A DNA stretch of 64,000 nucleotides from an uncultured Fluviicola sp. (GCF_902168135.1 NZ_CABHOL010000009.1:1-64000), one strand, 5' to 3'. Counted from the stretch's first letter, positions 51,997-60,332 are shown. Notes: generated by a model from the sequence alone, not told the origin. Program-made: numbers and translations.

Positions 51997-52440
51997 ATGG
52001 AAATAGGAAAAGTCATCCAATCAAAATTCAAGAACTCTAAGCATAAGGCTGTGGTAAATCTCCGTTATACCTCCAATTATTTGGGGAATATTCAGAACAC
52101 TTACATGGCAAAATTTGATTTGTCCATGCCTCAATTCAATATTTTGAGAATCCTGCGCGGAGCAAATGATGCGATAAGCGTAAATTCCGTAAAGGAAAGA
52201 ATGGTTGAAAAATCTCCGAATACTACGCGATTGATGGATAAATTGATCGATAAAGGTTTAATGGAGCGTGTTCGCTGTGAATCCGACCGTCGTGTTGTTT
52301 ACGTTTCCATTACTGAAGCGGGTCTGAAAATCCTGAAGCAGATAGACGATGATAAGCAGTCTGACCTGGATTTCAGCGGAAATTTGACCGAAGAGGAAGC
52401 AGAAGTTCTGAGCAACTTACTGGATAAATTACGCGGGTAA
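51997..52440 (+). CDS. MarR-family transcriptional regulator
   Basis: A 147-residue winged-helix protein. The HTH lies at about 48-90 (FNILRILRGANDAISVNSVKERMVEKSPNTTRLMDKLIDKGLMERVRCESDRRVVYVSITEAG), with the wing being SDRRVVYV, and helices at both ends form the dimer. There are no Cys residues that would suggest redox sensing in the wing; the single Cys (RCESD) is in the wing base. The effector is unknown. It has its own promoter; the downstream TonB receptor and the upstream glycosidase are both possible targets. Confidence 0.9.
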   Translation: MEIGKVIQSKFKNSKHKAVVNLRYTSNYLGNIQNTYMAKFDLSMPQFNILRILRGANDAISVNSVKERMVEKSPNTTRLMDKLIDKGLMERVRCESDRRVVYVSITEAGLKILKQIDDDKQSDLDFSGNLTEEEAEVLSNLLDKLRG

Positions 52441-52445
52441 TCTTT

Positions 52446-52516
52446 CACTGCAAAAACACGCTTTAGAACGCAAAGTTTTGTTAAAAGTCTTTGCGCCCTT
52501 ACATTCTTTGCAGTTA
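52446..52516. repeat. CGCAAAG-type palindromic repeat
   Basis: CACTGCAAA and AACGCAAAG on the left mirror CTTTGCG and CTTTGCAGTTAA on the right, making a long imperfect hairpin between MarR and the TonB receptor gene. Confidence 0.6.
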
Positions 52517-52534
52517 ATGTCCCTTTGGATTAAT

Positions 52535-52542
52535 TACTTTTG
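52535..52542 (+). promoter_or_regulatory. Candidate -7 element
   Basis: TACTTTTG matches TAnnTTTG, 20 bases before ATG 52563; the nearest TTTG (52507-52510) has a long 24-base spacer. Confidence 0.4.
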
Positions 52543-52562
52543 CCCAAATTTCTTCCCGTTTT

Positions 52563-54989
52563 ATGCGCTTTACGCTTTTTACATTCTTTTTACTGACAAG
52601 TATTATTGCATTTTCACAAGCTCCTGAAGGTACAGGCTCTATTGATGGGAAAGTACTGGACTCCATTTCTAAAACTCCCCTGGAATACACGATGGTCCGC
52701 ATATTTAGCGTGAAAGACTCATTGGTTGTAACAGGTATTTACACGGATGAGAACGGATATTTTGTATTGGAGGAGATTAAGTACGGAAAATACTACATCG
52801 TTATTTCCAATCCCGATTACAGGAATAAAACAATCCCGAATATTTCACTTTCCGCGGATAAAAACCTGCGTAAACTGGGGAGTATTGCATTGGTAAATTC
52901 AAGCAGGGAATTAGACGAAGTGGTTATTCAGCGTGAAAAAACACCATTGCAGCTTGGACTGGATAAGAAAGTCTATAACGTAGGTGATGATATTGCTACT
53001 TCCGGAGGAAATGTAACGGATGTTCTAAATAACGTTCCCTCGGTTGAGGTGGACCAGGACGGATCTATTTCCCTTCGCGGAGATGGCAATGTAACGATAC
53101 TTATCGATGGGAAGCCAAGCAACATGTCGGGAGGAAATGGAAAAAGTGTTCTCGACGGAATCCCTGCAAGCAGTATTGAACGCATTGAAGTTGTAACGAA
53201 TCCTTCTGCAAAATACGATCCCGACGGAACTTCCGGGATTATCAATATCGTTTTGAAGAAAAATGCCAAAAAAGGAATAAACGGAAATGTTTCATTAACT
53301 GCCGGAACCGGGAATTTATATACCGGATCTTTAGGACTGAACCTGCGAAATACACGCTTCAATCTTTATGGGAATTATGCGTTTTCCTACCGGGACGGCT
53401 ACCGGAACAATTTTTCGGACCTGAACCAGTATTCGGGAGACACAACAGTGACTCTCAACCAGGTAAGATATGGTGCGGATCTGAACATAACGCATACGGC
53501 AAAAGTAGGGATGGATGTCTACCTGAAAGACCGGAATACCTTGTCCTGGAGTATTGCCGGAAATGCCGGAGACCGCACACGTTTGGGAAACCAGGTTAAT
53601 ACACGTTACACGAATTTCGGAGACACAAGTGATGTTTGGACCCGGAACTCCAGTGACCCCAGCACTTCTCAGAACATCGATTTTTCTTTGGGATACAAAT
53701 GGGATTTCAAAGACGATAAAGGTTCCCTGGATGCCAATGCTTATCAATCACTCTCAAAAGGTACAGACGAAGGTTTCTACCAGCAGTCCTATGCTCTTCC
53801 CGATAGTCTTCCATCAACTGACCAGCATCTTTTCAGCCGGGAAGCAAATGACTTTACAACGCTTTCCCTGGATTTTATTCGGTTGTTGAAGAATAAGCTG
53901 CGAATAGAAAGCGGGTTGAAGATGATCCAGCGGAATATGACCCTGCGGTCTTCATCGGAAGCAAAAGACGCTTCCGGAGTATATATTCCGGATACCTTAT
54001 CGAATTACAATTACAAGTATTTGGAAAGCATTTACTCGGCTTACGGGATTATCGGCGGTCAGTTGAAAAAATTCAGTTACCAGGCAGGTCTGCGCGCTGA
54101 ATACAGCATCCAGAACCCAAATTTAATCTCAACGAACCAAAGTTTCAAGAACGAGTATTTCAATTTATTTCCTTCGGCAACAGTGCGTTATGAAGCAAAA
54201 AAGGGCTTGGAATTTTCCCTGGGATACAGCCGGCGTATTAATCGTCCCAGTTCCTGGAATTTGAATCCGTTTACTTCCTACGCGGATCCTTATAACCTGC
54301 GCAGCGGAAATCCTGCTTTACGGCCGGAATACATCCATTCTGTTGATTTGGGACTGGATTTCAATTCCAGGAAATTTACTTTGGCATTTGCTTTATACCA
54401 GCGTTACACCAGTTCCGTAATCCAGCGGGTGAAAGTGTTTTACGAGAATGGAACTTCAAACGGTACTTTTGCAAATATTGATAATTCGGTAAGCTCAGGC
54501 GGAGAAATCGTGATACAACTGAGGCCTTTCCCGATCTGGAAGAATATGTTGTCTTTCAATGGGAATTACATCACCTATACAGATGATAATCCGAGTGCGA
54601 ACTGGAACAGGGAAGGTTTTGTGTTCGGAATGAAAGTCAGTTCAACAGTAGAACTGATGAAGAAAACGTTAACGCTTCAGGTAAATGGAAGGTACAATGC
54701 TCCGTCCATTACAGCTCAGGGGAAAATGAACCCGAGAGGATCAGTTGATTTTTCTGCTGATAAATCGTTGTGGAATGGTAAGTGGGGCATAGGTTTACGT
54801 GTCACAGATATCTTCAACACACAAGATTTTAGTTTTGAAGTAGATCAGCCAACAGTCTCCCAGACTTCAAGGTTTAAATGGGAAACCAGAAGGATTATTG
54901 TCAGTATTCGCTATAAATTCGGGAAAACTGACTTCAAAGAGGACAAACGCTCCAATGAAAACAATGGAGGCGGAGGTTTTGATTTCTAA
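52563..54989 (+). CDS. TonB-dependent receptor, outer-membrane beta-barrel type
   Basis: An 808-residue protein. A signal peptide (about 1-18, ending AFSQ) is followed by a CarboxypepD_reg domain (GSIDGKVLDSISKTPLEYTMVRI, about 25-105), a plug (about 120-225: GGNVTDVLNNVPSVEVDQDGSISLRGDGNVTILIDGKPS, then IERIEVVTNPSAKYDPDGTSGIINIVLKK), and a large OMP_b-brl_3 barrel. This subtype has a plug similar to TonB receptors but is not usually assigned to siderophore or sugar uptake; the ligand is unknown. The C terminus ends in a strand followed by a Gly-rich tail (NNGGGGFDF). No SusD partner, so not a SusCD pair. Confidence 0.9.
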   Translation: MRFTLFTFFLLTSIIAFSQAPEGTGSIDGKVLDSISKTPLEYTMVRIFSVKDSLVVTGIYTDENGYFVLEEIKYGKYYIVISNPDYRNKTIPNISLSADKNLRKLGSIALVNSSRELDEVVIQREKTPLQLGLDKKVYNVGDDIATSGGNVTDVLNNVPSVEVDQDGSISLRGDGNVTILIDGKPSNMSGGNGKSVLDGIPASSIERIEVVTNPSAKYDPDGTSGIINIVLKKNAKKGINGNVSLTAGTGNLYTGSLGLNLRNTRFNLYGNYAFSYRDGYRNNFSDLNQYSGDTTVTLNQVRYGADLNITHTAKVGMDVYLKDRNTLSWSIAGNAGDRTRLGNQVNTRYTNFGDTSDVWTRNSSDPSTSQNIDFSLGYKWDFKDDKGSLDANAYQSLSKGTDEGFYQQSYALPDSLPSTDQHLFSREANDFTTLSLDFIRLLKNKLRIESGLKMIQRNMTLRSSSEAKDASGVYIPDTLSNYNYKYLESIYSAYGIIGGQLKKFSYQAGLRAEYSIQNPNLISTNQSFKNEYFNLFPSATVRYEAKKGLEFSLGYSRRINRPSSWNLNPFTSYADPYNLRSGNPALRPEYIHSVDLGLDFNSRKFTLAFALYQRYTSSVIQRVKVFYENGTSNGTFANIDNSVSSGGEIVIQLRPFPIWKNMLSFNGNYITYTDDNPSANWNREGFVFGMKVSSTVELMKKTLTLQVNGRYNAPSITAQGKMNPRGSVDFSADKSLWNGKWGIGLRVTDIFNTQDFSFEVDQPTVSQTSRFKWETRRIIVSIRYKFGKTDFKEDKRSNENNGGGGFDF

Positions 54990-55096
54990 GCTTTTTTGAT
55001 CACAACCGGCTGTACCGGGTAATGGATTCCCAAGTGGATCAAAGCTTTATCAAAACTCTTTGAATAGCTCTGCTTTTTATCTTTTATCGTTTTCAT
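54986..55096 (-). CDS. Candidate small protein, 36 aa
   Basis: Opposite strand to the receptor, from ATG 55096 (read MKTIKDKKQSYSKSFDKAL, then IHLGIHYPVQPVVIKKA) to TAG at 54986, overlapping the receptor's stop region by 4 bases. It is basic with an amphipathic N-terminal half and a Pro/Val-rich end, with no signal peptide. There is no homology I can name and no clear promoter, so it rests on coding-like composition alone. Confidence 0.3.
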   Translation of the reverse strand: MKTIKDKKQSYSKSFDKALIHLGIHYPVQPVVIKKA

Positions 55097-55339
55097 GACG
55101 CTTGTTTTTCTTAAACTTAAGCAATTAATATGCCAGCATAGGGCTTCATTTATTAAAATGTCTTAATAAGTGATTTTATTGTGCAGCATAATAATTAAAC
55201 AAAAAACGTGTTAGAGTAAAGAATGGATTTATCCAGGTACCGAAAATTGCACCATTTAAATAAAATTATGAGAATATTTAAGCAGGGCTGTTGTAAATCC
55301 TTAAAAGAACCGTACTTTTGTAAGCCCTTTTTTTAACAA
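54990..55339. other. 350-bp intergenic region upstream of the helicase gene
   Basis: The left third contains the possible minus-strand 36-codon ORF. The rest (55097-55290) is strongly A/T-rich with no ORF, repeat or RNA structure that I can defend. The helicase promoter lies at 55291-55320. Its length is above the local average, leaving room for a small RNA or leader, but no such element is visible. Confidence 0.5.
55291..55320 (+). promoter_or_regulatory. Promoter with canonical spacing
   Basis: TTG at 55291-55293, 19-base spacer, TACTTTTG at 55313-55320, 19 bases before the helicase ATG. Confidence 0.6.
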
Positions 55340-56872
55340 ATGATCGACGAAGAGCTGTTCCAAGCAAAGAAATTATACCCATTCCAGGAAAAGACTGTAA
55401 ATGCAATTATAGATGAACTGGATAAAAATGGTGCTGATTACAATCTACTATTCCAGCTTCCCACAGGAGGAGGAAAGACTGTGATCTTTTCCGAAGTAGC
55501 TAAAAGTTACATCGAGCGTTATCAGAAAAAGGTATTGATCCTCACTCACCGCATTGAACTTTCCGTTCAAACTTCCAAGCAGTTGAATGCAATAGGGATT
55601 TCCAATAAAGTTATTTCCAGTGATGTAAAGAACCTGATTGATGAAGAACATCATCCGTGTTACATTGCCATGGTTGAAACCCTGAATAACCGCTTGCAGG
55701 AAAACGAGAATTTCGTTGACGGAGTAGGATTGGTAATTGTTGATGAGGCACATTACAATAGTTTCCGTAAAATATTCCAGTACTATTCGGGAGCGAATAT
55801 TTTAGGAGTAACGGCTACACCATTGAGTTCCAATAAAGCTTTACCGCTAAATGACCATTACAACAAACTATTGGTTGGTGAAAGTATTGCTTCGCTGATC
55901 CAGGGAGGTTATTTGTCGGATGCGGAAACATTTACTTACGATGTAAACCTTCATGGTTTGAAAATCGGGACAAACGGAGATTTTACCGTAAGTTCTTCCG
56001 AAACGGTATATGGAAACTACTTCATGCAGGAGAAATTATTGTTTGCGTATGAAGAAGTTGCTGTGGGTGATAAAACCCTGATCTTCAATTCTGGAATTGA
56101 AACATCGCTGCGTGTAGAAGAAACGTTCAAGAAAAGAGGGTACAAGATCCGTCACCTGGATTCTACTTTCTCTGACAAAGACCGGAAGGATGTCCTTTCG
56201 TGGTTTAAAACCACGAAGGATGCCATTTTGACATCTGTAGGAATTTTGACAACCGGTTTTGATGAACCGACTGTGGAAACGATTATTTTGAATCGCGCAA
56301 CACGTTCGCTTACTTTGTATCACCAGATGATTGGCCGCGGTTCACGCCGTCTGCCTAATAAATCCAACTTTAAACTGATCGACTTAGGAAACAACGTTCG
56401 TCGTTTTGGTTTGTGGCAGGATTATATCAACTGGCAGGATGCTTTCCGTTTCCCGGACAGGTTCCTGGAATCGCGTTTAAGTGAGGATGATGACCTGGAA
56501 TTTGAGGTGGAATTCGAGTTTCCGCGTCACATGGAGCAATTGGTAGATACTAATTTCCTCGAAGAGTTCAGTATTCGTGATGTTTATTACGAATGCCTGG
56601 ATAAGGGAGAGAAGGGAAAACTTGCCGTGGATCTTTCACTTTCAAACCATTGTGAAGGAATTGTCAGAAAGACAAAGGACCTGGATGATGCCATTGGAAT
56701 TGTAGATGCGCTCCAGGATCATATTGAGCACCGTTTGAAAACATATACCAAGTGTATTGCCAAGAGTACACCGAATTACTTTAAATATTTGATGGAAACT
56801 TACAACCGTCAGCTTCGACAGGAAATCCGGATGAAGTTTGATGAGATTGAGGCGGAAGCGGAAAATAATTAA
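55340..56872 (+). CDS. DEAD/DEAH-box helicase, SSL2/RadD-like
   Basis: A 510-residue superfamily 2 helicase. Motif I is LPTGGGKTVIF (Lys46), motif II VDEAH (135-138 DEAH), motif III region VTATPL, and motif VI HQMIGRGSRR. The Q-like aromatic region KLYPFQEKTVNAII precedes motif I. A C-terminal ~125 residues outside the two RecA domains are specific to this subgroup. It resembles RadD/YejH or the SSL2 class of repair helicases. No nuclease or methylase gene adjoins, so a restriction-type defence role is not supported. Monocistronic with promoter and terminator of its own. Confidence 0.88.
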   Translation: MIDEELFQAKKLYPFQEKTVNAIIDELDKNGADYNLLFQLPTGGGKTVIFSEVAKSYIERYQKKVLILTHRIELSVQTSKQLNAIGISNKVISSDVKNLIDEEHHPCYIAMVETLNNRLQENENFVDGVGLVIVDEAHYNSFRKIFQYYSGANILGVTATPLSSNKALPLNDHYNKLLVGESIASLIQGGYLSDAETFTYDVNLHGLKIGTNGDFTVSSSETVYGNYFMQEKLLFAYEEVAVGDKTLIFNSGIETSLRVEETFKKRGYKIRHLDSTFSDKDRKDVLSWFKTTKDAILTSVGILTTGFDEPTVETIILNRATRSLTLYHQMIGRGSRRLPNKSNFKLIDLGNNVRRFGLWQDYINWQDAFRFPDRFLESRLSEDDDLEFEVEFEFPRHMEQLVDTNFLEEFSIRDVYYECLDKGEKGKLAVDLSLSNHCEGIVRKTKDLDDAIGIVDALQDHIEHRLKTYTKCIAKSTPNYFKYLMETYNRQLRQEIRMKFDEIEAEAENN

Positions 56873-56880
56873 AATACTAG

Positions 56881-56919
56881 CAGGGGCGTCCCGTACTTAC
56901 GGGAAGCCCCTGATTTTTT
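56881..56919. terminator. Strong convergent terminator
   Basis: CAGGGGC (56881-56887) pairs with GCCCCTG (56906-56912), and CCCGT with ACGGG inside, loop ACTT, then T6. It separates the helicase from the convergent lipoprotein gene. Confidence 0.88.
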
Positions 56920-57538
56920 AGTAGCTGATCAGAATCTCCGTGGTATCGAACGGAACCGTAGTCACAGACAATGTTCCGTTGTTGGTAGTTCCCTGTACAT
57001 CGTAAAATATCTGGTAAGAAGTATTCCCGTCATTAATACAATAAACACTATAATCTGTGATGTTGCTTAATTGTGTTTCACCACCCGGGCAGCATTCGGC
57101 ACATCCGTTTTTTCCAGCCTGTTTGAAATATTTGATGGTTTTCGTTCCGTCACTTACAAAATGAAGCCTGGCCCATGACTTGGCGTAAATTCCAAAATTG
57201 ATAGTGTTGTCGAACTCAAGGGATAGATTGTCCAGGGTAGTTGTTCTTGAATCGCTGAAATAATTGTCTTTTTCAACCGAAATGACCACATTCTGAAGTT
57301 TTTCCCGGTCCAATTCGTATGAATAACTCCCGCTTGCGTCCGTTGTAAGGGTTGTTTTTTGTACAAGTGCAGAACTGGAAGTGGTTGTAATAGAAATGAT
57401 CACTTTTGCCCCTGCAAGCGGAGAACTGTAAGATTTATCCATAACCGTTCCTTTAATCACATATTTCAGATCTTTCTTTTTACAGGAAAAACTAAGGACC
57501 ATTAAAAGAGCTCCGAAGTACAGGGCTAAATTTTTCAT
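56918..57538 (-). CDS. Lipoprotein with carboxypeptidase-like regulatory fold
   Basis: The product has 206 residues from ATG 57538 (MKNLALYFGALLMVLSFSCKKK); an upstream in-frame ATG at 57556 is less likely. The lipobox SFSC gives a lipidated Cys near 19. A CarboxypepD_reg-like beta-sandwich follows (YVIKGTVMDKSYSSPLAGAKVIISITTT, ...TTDASGSYSYELD), then a second beta-rich part with a CAECCPGG Cys set and CINDGN that could form disulfides or bind a metal. No enzymatic motif. Probably an outer-membrane-attached binding or scaffold protein. Confidence 0.75.
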   Translation of the reverse strand: MKNLALYFGALLMVLSFSCKKKDLKYVIKGTVMDKSYSSPLAGAKVIISITTTSSSALVQKTTLTTDASGSYSYELDREKLQNVVISVEKDNYFSDSRTTTLDNLSLEFDNTINFGIYAKSWARLHFVSDGTKTIKYFKQAGKNGCAECCPGGETQLSNITDYSVYCINDGNTSYQIFYDVQGTTNNGTLSVTTVPFDTTEILISY

Positions 57539-57803
57539 AACATTAAATTTTAACAAAAAAAGCGCTCAAATGCTTAAATTAAAACGCTTTTTCAGCCACT
57601 CGGATTGTTAACAACCTTTTCAGTGAATTTTTTAGTAAAATCTTTTTTAGTTCTATTTACAGCCTGAAACACTGATGAATAAAGTCTTCCCGGAGGTTAT
57701 TAACTAAAAACATTGAATAAAAAAATATTCACTTTTTTTAACAATAGTGCTGAATCTAAAAATAAAGATATTATTTTCGCCGAGTAACTCAAAATTTATA
57801 ATT

Positions 57804-58205
57804 ATGTCAGAAAATTTAGACGCAACAACATCAGCTCCTCAAGGAAAAGGAATGGCAGTAGCAGGATTTATCATTGCATTGGCTGCTTTATTGTTAAACA
57901 ACGTAATGGCAGGTATTGCTATTCTAGCGATTATCGCTGGTGGAAGCGGATGGTTAATGTACCTTTGGTTGGTAGTTAACATTTTAGGTATGATTTTGTC
58001 AATTATGGCAATGTCTAAATTGAAAAAAACGGGAGGTAAAAGAGGTCTTGCTATCGCAGGGATGATTATCGGAATCGTTGGTACGGTTTGGGCTGTTATC
58101 CTTGTTATGGGGTTAAGCGTTGCTGCTGCAGCATCAGGAGACTTATCTAACGAAATGCGTGATGCATTCAAAGAAGGTATGCAAAAAGAATTGAATGACA
58201 TGTAA
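57804..58205 (+). CDS. DUF4190-like membrane protein
   Basis: The product is 133 residues from ATG 57804 (MSENLDATTSAPQGKGMAVAG). Three hydrophobic helices (about 17-41, 48-68, 84-108) contain GMAVAGFIIALAALLL and RGLAIAGMIIGIVGTVWAVI, the repeated Gly/Ala pattern of DUF4190 proteins. Function unknown; many are linked to DUF4352 or sortase-like proteins in other bacteria. It opens a cluster of five small membrane proteins and is closed by a very strong terminator. Confidence 0.75.
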   Translation: MSENLDATTSAPQGKGMAVAGFIIALAALLLNNVMAGIAILAIIAGGSGWLMYLWLVVNILGMILSIMAMSKLKKTGGKRGLAIAGMIIGIVGTVWAVILVMGLSVAAAASGDLSNEMRDAFKEGMQKELNDM

Positions 58206-58242
58206 TAACATGTGATTCGGTTTTTTGAAACGAATATGTTTA

Positions 58243-58282
58243 AATCCCCGTCTCGGCTAATCCGAGACGGGGATTTTTTTTA
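58243..58282 (+). terminator. Strong rho-independent terminator
   Basis: AATCCCCGTCTCGG (58243-58256) pairs fully with CCGAGACGGGGATT (58262-58275), loop CTAAT, then T-rich tract. The DUF4190-type gene is thereby isolated from the next. Confidence 0.93.
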
Positions 58283-58303
58283 TTTTAGAGAAATTGATTC
58301 AGG

Positions 58304-58771
58304 ATGGAAAGTTGGCGAACAGAAGAAGCGGTAGACAGTTTGGAAGTTTCCTTGAAAAACAGGAGGTCTATTGCTTTGACCGTTGTCTGTATATTAACCT
58401 GGGTGGGTTGCGGTATTCCTTTCACAATAAATACCCTGGCGTTTTTTAGTACAGACCTTACGAAAGCATTTATAGGTACCGATAAATATTCCGGTATTTG
58501 GTTTTTCCTGGATTGGTTCGTTTTTCCGGCAATGTGTGCGTTGGGAGCAATTTTCATGTTCCGTTTAAAGCGATGGGGATTCTGGATTTATTGCCTGGGA
58601 CAAATACCACCGGTTGTTTATTCCGTGTTTCATATTATCGGAATGACCAAAAGCCTGGGGTCGGGGATGTTTTTCGGATTGCTTTGGAATTGCCTCTCCA
58701 TTGCTTTTATCGTTGTTTACGCCGTGGAGATGAATAAATTGTCCCGCAAACCGATTTCAACTGATTTTTAA
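58304..58771 (+). CDS. Four-helix membrane protein, unknown
   Basis: A 155-residue integral membrane protein with four predicted helices (about 24-46, 62-82, 92-110, 115-140). Its N terminus is soluble and acidic (MESWRTEEAVDSLEVSLKNRRS), and WFFLDWFVFPAMCALGAIFMFRLKRWGFWIYCLG is the central hairpin. No named family. It sits between a terminator and the paralogous pair, on the same strand, and may belong to the following three-gene unit. Confidence 0.6.
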   Translation: MESWRTEEAVDSLEVSLKNRRSIALTVVCILTWVGCGIPFTINTLAFFSTDLTKAFIGTDKYSGIWFFLDWFVFPAMCALGAIFMFRLKRWGFWIYCLGQIPPVVYSVFHIIGMTKSLGSGMFFGLLWNCLSIAFIVVYAVEMNKLSRKPISTDF

Positions 58772-58813
58772 TTTCTATTTTAGCTCGCTTAATTATTTAA
58801 TACTAGTTTACTT

Positions 58814-59281
58814 ATGAATGGAGGTATCATAATCATGATCGTTTTGTTGTATTTACTACTTCTTGGAGGAAGTATTACAGCAAGTATCCTTTATATCAAG
58901 AATTTACAGGATTTATTAAAGCAGGTTGATCCTAAAAACCGTTTGGTCCATCCGGGATTTGTCTGGATGCTTTATATTCCTTTTTATGGAGCGGTTATTT
59001 TCCCATTTATGCTTTATCCGCGAATCGCAGAAAGTTTGAGAAAAGAATTTGACGAGCGCAATAGTCCGCAGCCTGGAGATTACGGGAAATCATTGGGAAT
59101 CGTTTTACCGATTTTAATTTGCTGTATGATCATCCCGTTTCTGAATATTCTTGCAATGTTAGGATTTATAGTAATAGGGATTATTTATTGGGTTAAAATG
59201 GCACAGTATAAAGGAATGCTGCGTTCGATCCCAAAAACTGACGGAGTTCGTATTTCAAGCAATTCTGATTTATTGGATTAA
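58814..59281 (+). CDS. Small membrane protein, paralogue A
   Basis: A 155-residue protein with three predicted membrane helices (about 5-25, 49-68, 96-125). Shared with the next gene: KNLQDLLKQVDPKNR, WMLYIPFYGAVIFPFMLYPRIAESLRKEFDER, a PQPGDYGK turn, and a terminal RSIPK...SNSDLLD signature. I do not recognise a named family, although the NLQDLLK-x-DPxN-x-W pattern recurs in Bacteroidota proteins as I recall. The matching C-terminal DLLD may be a binding tag. It lies 14 bases before paralogue B. Confidence 0.65.
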   Translation: MNGGIIIMIVLLYLLLLGGSITASILYIKNLQDLLKQVDPKNRLVHPGFVWMLYIPFYGAVIFPFMLYPRIAESLRKEFDERNSPQPGDYGKSLGIVLPILICCMIIPFLNILAMLGFIVIGIIYWVKMAQYKGMLRSIPKTDGVRISSNSDLLD

Positions 59282-59295
59282 AAAAAAACAAAAAT

Positions 59296-59769
59296 ATGTA
59301 CGGAGAAGTTCTTGCTGTAGTTATCATCGTCGCTTCAATTGTTCTTGCAGGAGTAATTGTTGTAGCAGTATTTTTTTTCAAAAATCTTCAGGATTTGTTA
59401 AAGGAGTGCGACCCTGCAAATCAGCAGCTGCCTCCGGCAAATGTTTGGCTGATGTTTATTCCTTTGTTCAATATCGTTTATCGTTTCATCATGTATCCGA
59501 AGGTTTCAGAGACGCTTAAACGTGAATTCGAATCGAGGGGAGCCCCTCAACAGGGCGATTATTTAAAAGGATTGGGGCTGGCTTTGTCGATTGCAAATGC
59601 TGTGAATATCCTTCTCCCTCAAAGTATCAGAGGACTTATTGGTCTTGGGTGTATTGCGGTGATGATCGTTTACTGGACGAAAGCTGCGGAAATGAAAAAT
59701 AAACTGCGTTCGCTTCCTAAAGGGGATGGTGGAGTTAGGTTCTCCGATAACCCGGATTTACTGGATTAA
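59296..59769 (+). CDS. Small membrane protein, paralogue B
   Basis: A 157-residue tandem paralogue of the previous gene, with the same layout: three membrane segments, KNLQDLLKECDPANQQLPPANVWLMFIPLFNIVYRFIMYPKVSETLKREFESRGAPQQGDYLKG and terminal RSLPKGDGGVRFSDNPDLLD. Divergence is concentrated in the helices, identity in the loops, which suggests the loops are what interact with a partner. It is 11 bases before the DUF5362-type gene. Confidence 0.65.
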   Translation: MYGEVLAVVIIVASIVLAGVIVVAVFFFKNLQDLLKECDPANQQLPPANVWLMFIPLFNIVYRFIMYPKVSETLKREFESRGAPQQGDYLKGLGLALSIANAVNILLPQSIRGLIGLGCIAVMIVYWTKAAEMKNKLRSLPKGDGGVRFSDNPDLLD

Positions 59770-59780
59770 AATTTACACGA

Positions 59781-60221
59781 ATGGATGCTTTAGATCAACA
59801 CATCGAATTGGATTCTGATCAGCTAAAGATCAATAATTCCATCAAAGAGAATTTAATGACAGCTGCGAAGTGGGCACGTTTCCTGGCGATTATAGGTTTT
59901 GTTTTTACCGGTTTCATGGGAATTGCATCCCTGTTTGTATTGGTAACAGCAATGGCCAGTGGAATTGGAATGCTCATGCTTATGGCGGTGGTATATATCG
60001 GTTTGACGCTTGTGATGATTTTCCCCGCTTTGTACTTAATCCGTTTTGCCGGCTCTACCGAGAAAGGGTTGAACTCCAACAAACAGGGAGAATTTGATTA
60101 TGGAATCCAAAACCTCAAATCGCTGTTTAAATTCACAGGTATTTATACCATCGTCGTGATTGTGCTTTACATTGTTTACATTTTTGTACTTGCACAAGTC
60201 GGTTTCAACAGGGTTTTTTGA
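59781..60221 (+). CDS. DUF5362-like membrane protein
   Basis: A 146-residue protein with a charged N terminus (MDALDQHIELDSDQLKINNSIKENLMTAAKW), then three to four helices (about 32-60, 62-85, 115-140). LKSLFKFTGIYTIVVIVLYIVYI and the STEKGLNSNKQGEFDYGIQNLKSLF segment match what I associate with DUF5362. Function unknown. It ends the small-membrane-protein cluster and is followed by a hairpin terminator, supporting one transcript from about 58.8 kb. Confidence 0.6.
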   Translation: MDALDQHIELDSDQLKINNSIKENLMTAAKWARFLAIIGFVFTGFMGIASLFVLVTAMASGIGMLMLMAVVYIGLTLVMIFPALYLIRFAGSTEKGLNSNKQGEFDYGIQNLKSLFKFTGIYTIVVIVLYIVYIFVLAQVGFNRVF

Positions 60222-60246
60222 GTGAACTGACTTTATACTTATTGAG

Positions 60247-60280
60247 AGAGTCCTGATAGAATCGTCAGGACTCTTTTTTG
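60247..60280 (+). terminator. Rho-independent terminator
   Basis: AGAGTCCTGA (60247-60256) pairs with TCAGGACTCT (60265-60274), followed by T-rich sequence. Confidence 0.9.
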
Positions 60281-60324
60281 TTGTACAAACTCTGAATTTA
60301 ACCGCAGTTTTTCCGTCAGAATGT

Positions 60325-60332
60325 TATCTTTG
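60325..60332 (+). promoter_or_regulatory. Candidate -7 element for the ABC-F gene
   Basis: TATCTTTG matches TAnnTTTG, 18 bases before ATG 60351; no -33 box is evident. Confidence 0.45.

Noticed and set aside
52563-54989. SusC/SusD polysaccharide-utilisation locus
   Set aside because: No SusD-like lipoprotein follows and the barrel is of the OMP_b-brl_3 type.
55340-56872. Restriction-modification or DNA-defence island at the helicase
   Set aside because: The helicase is alone with its own promoter and terminator; no methylase, nuclease or other defence partner is adjacent.
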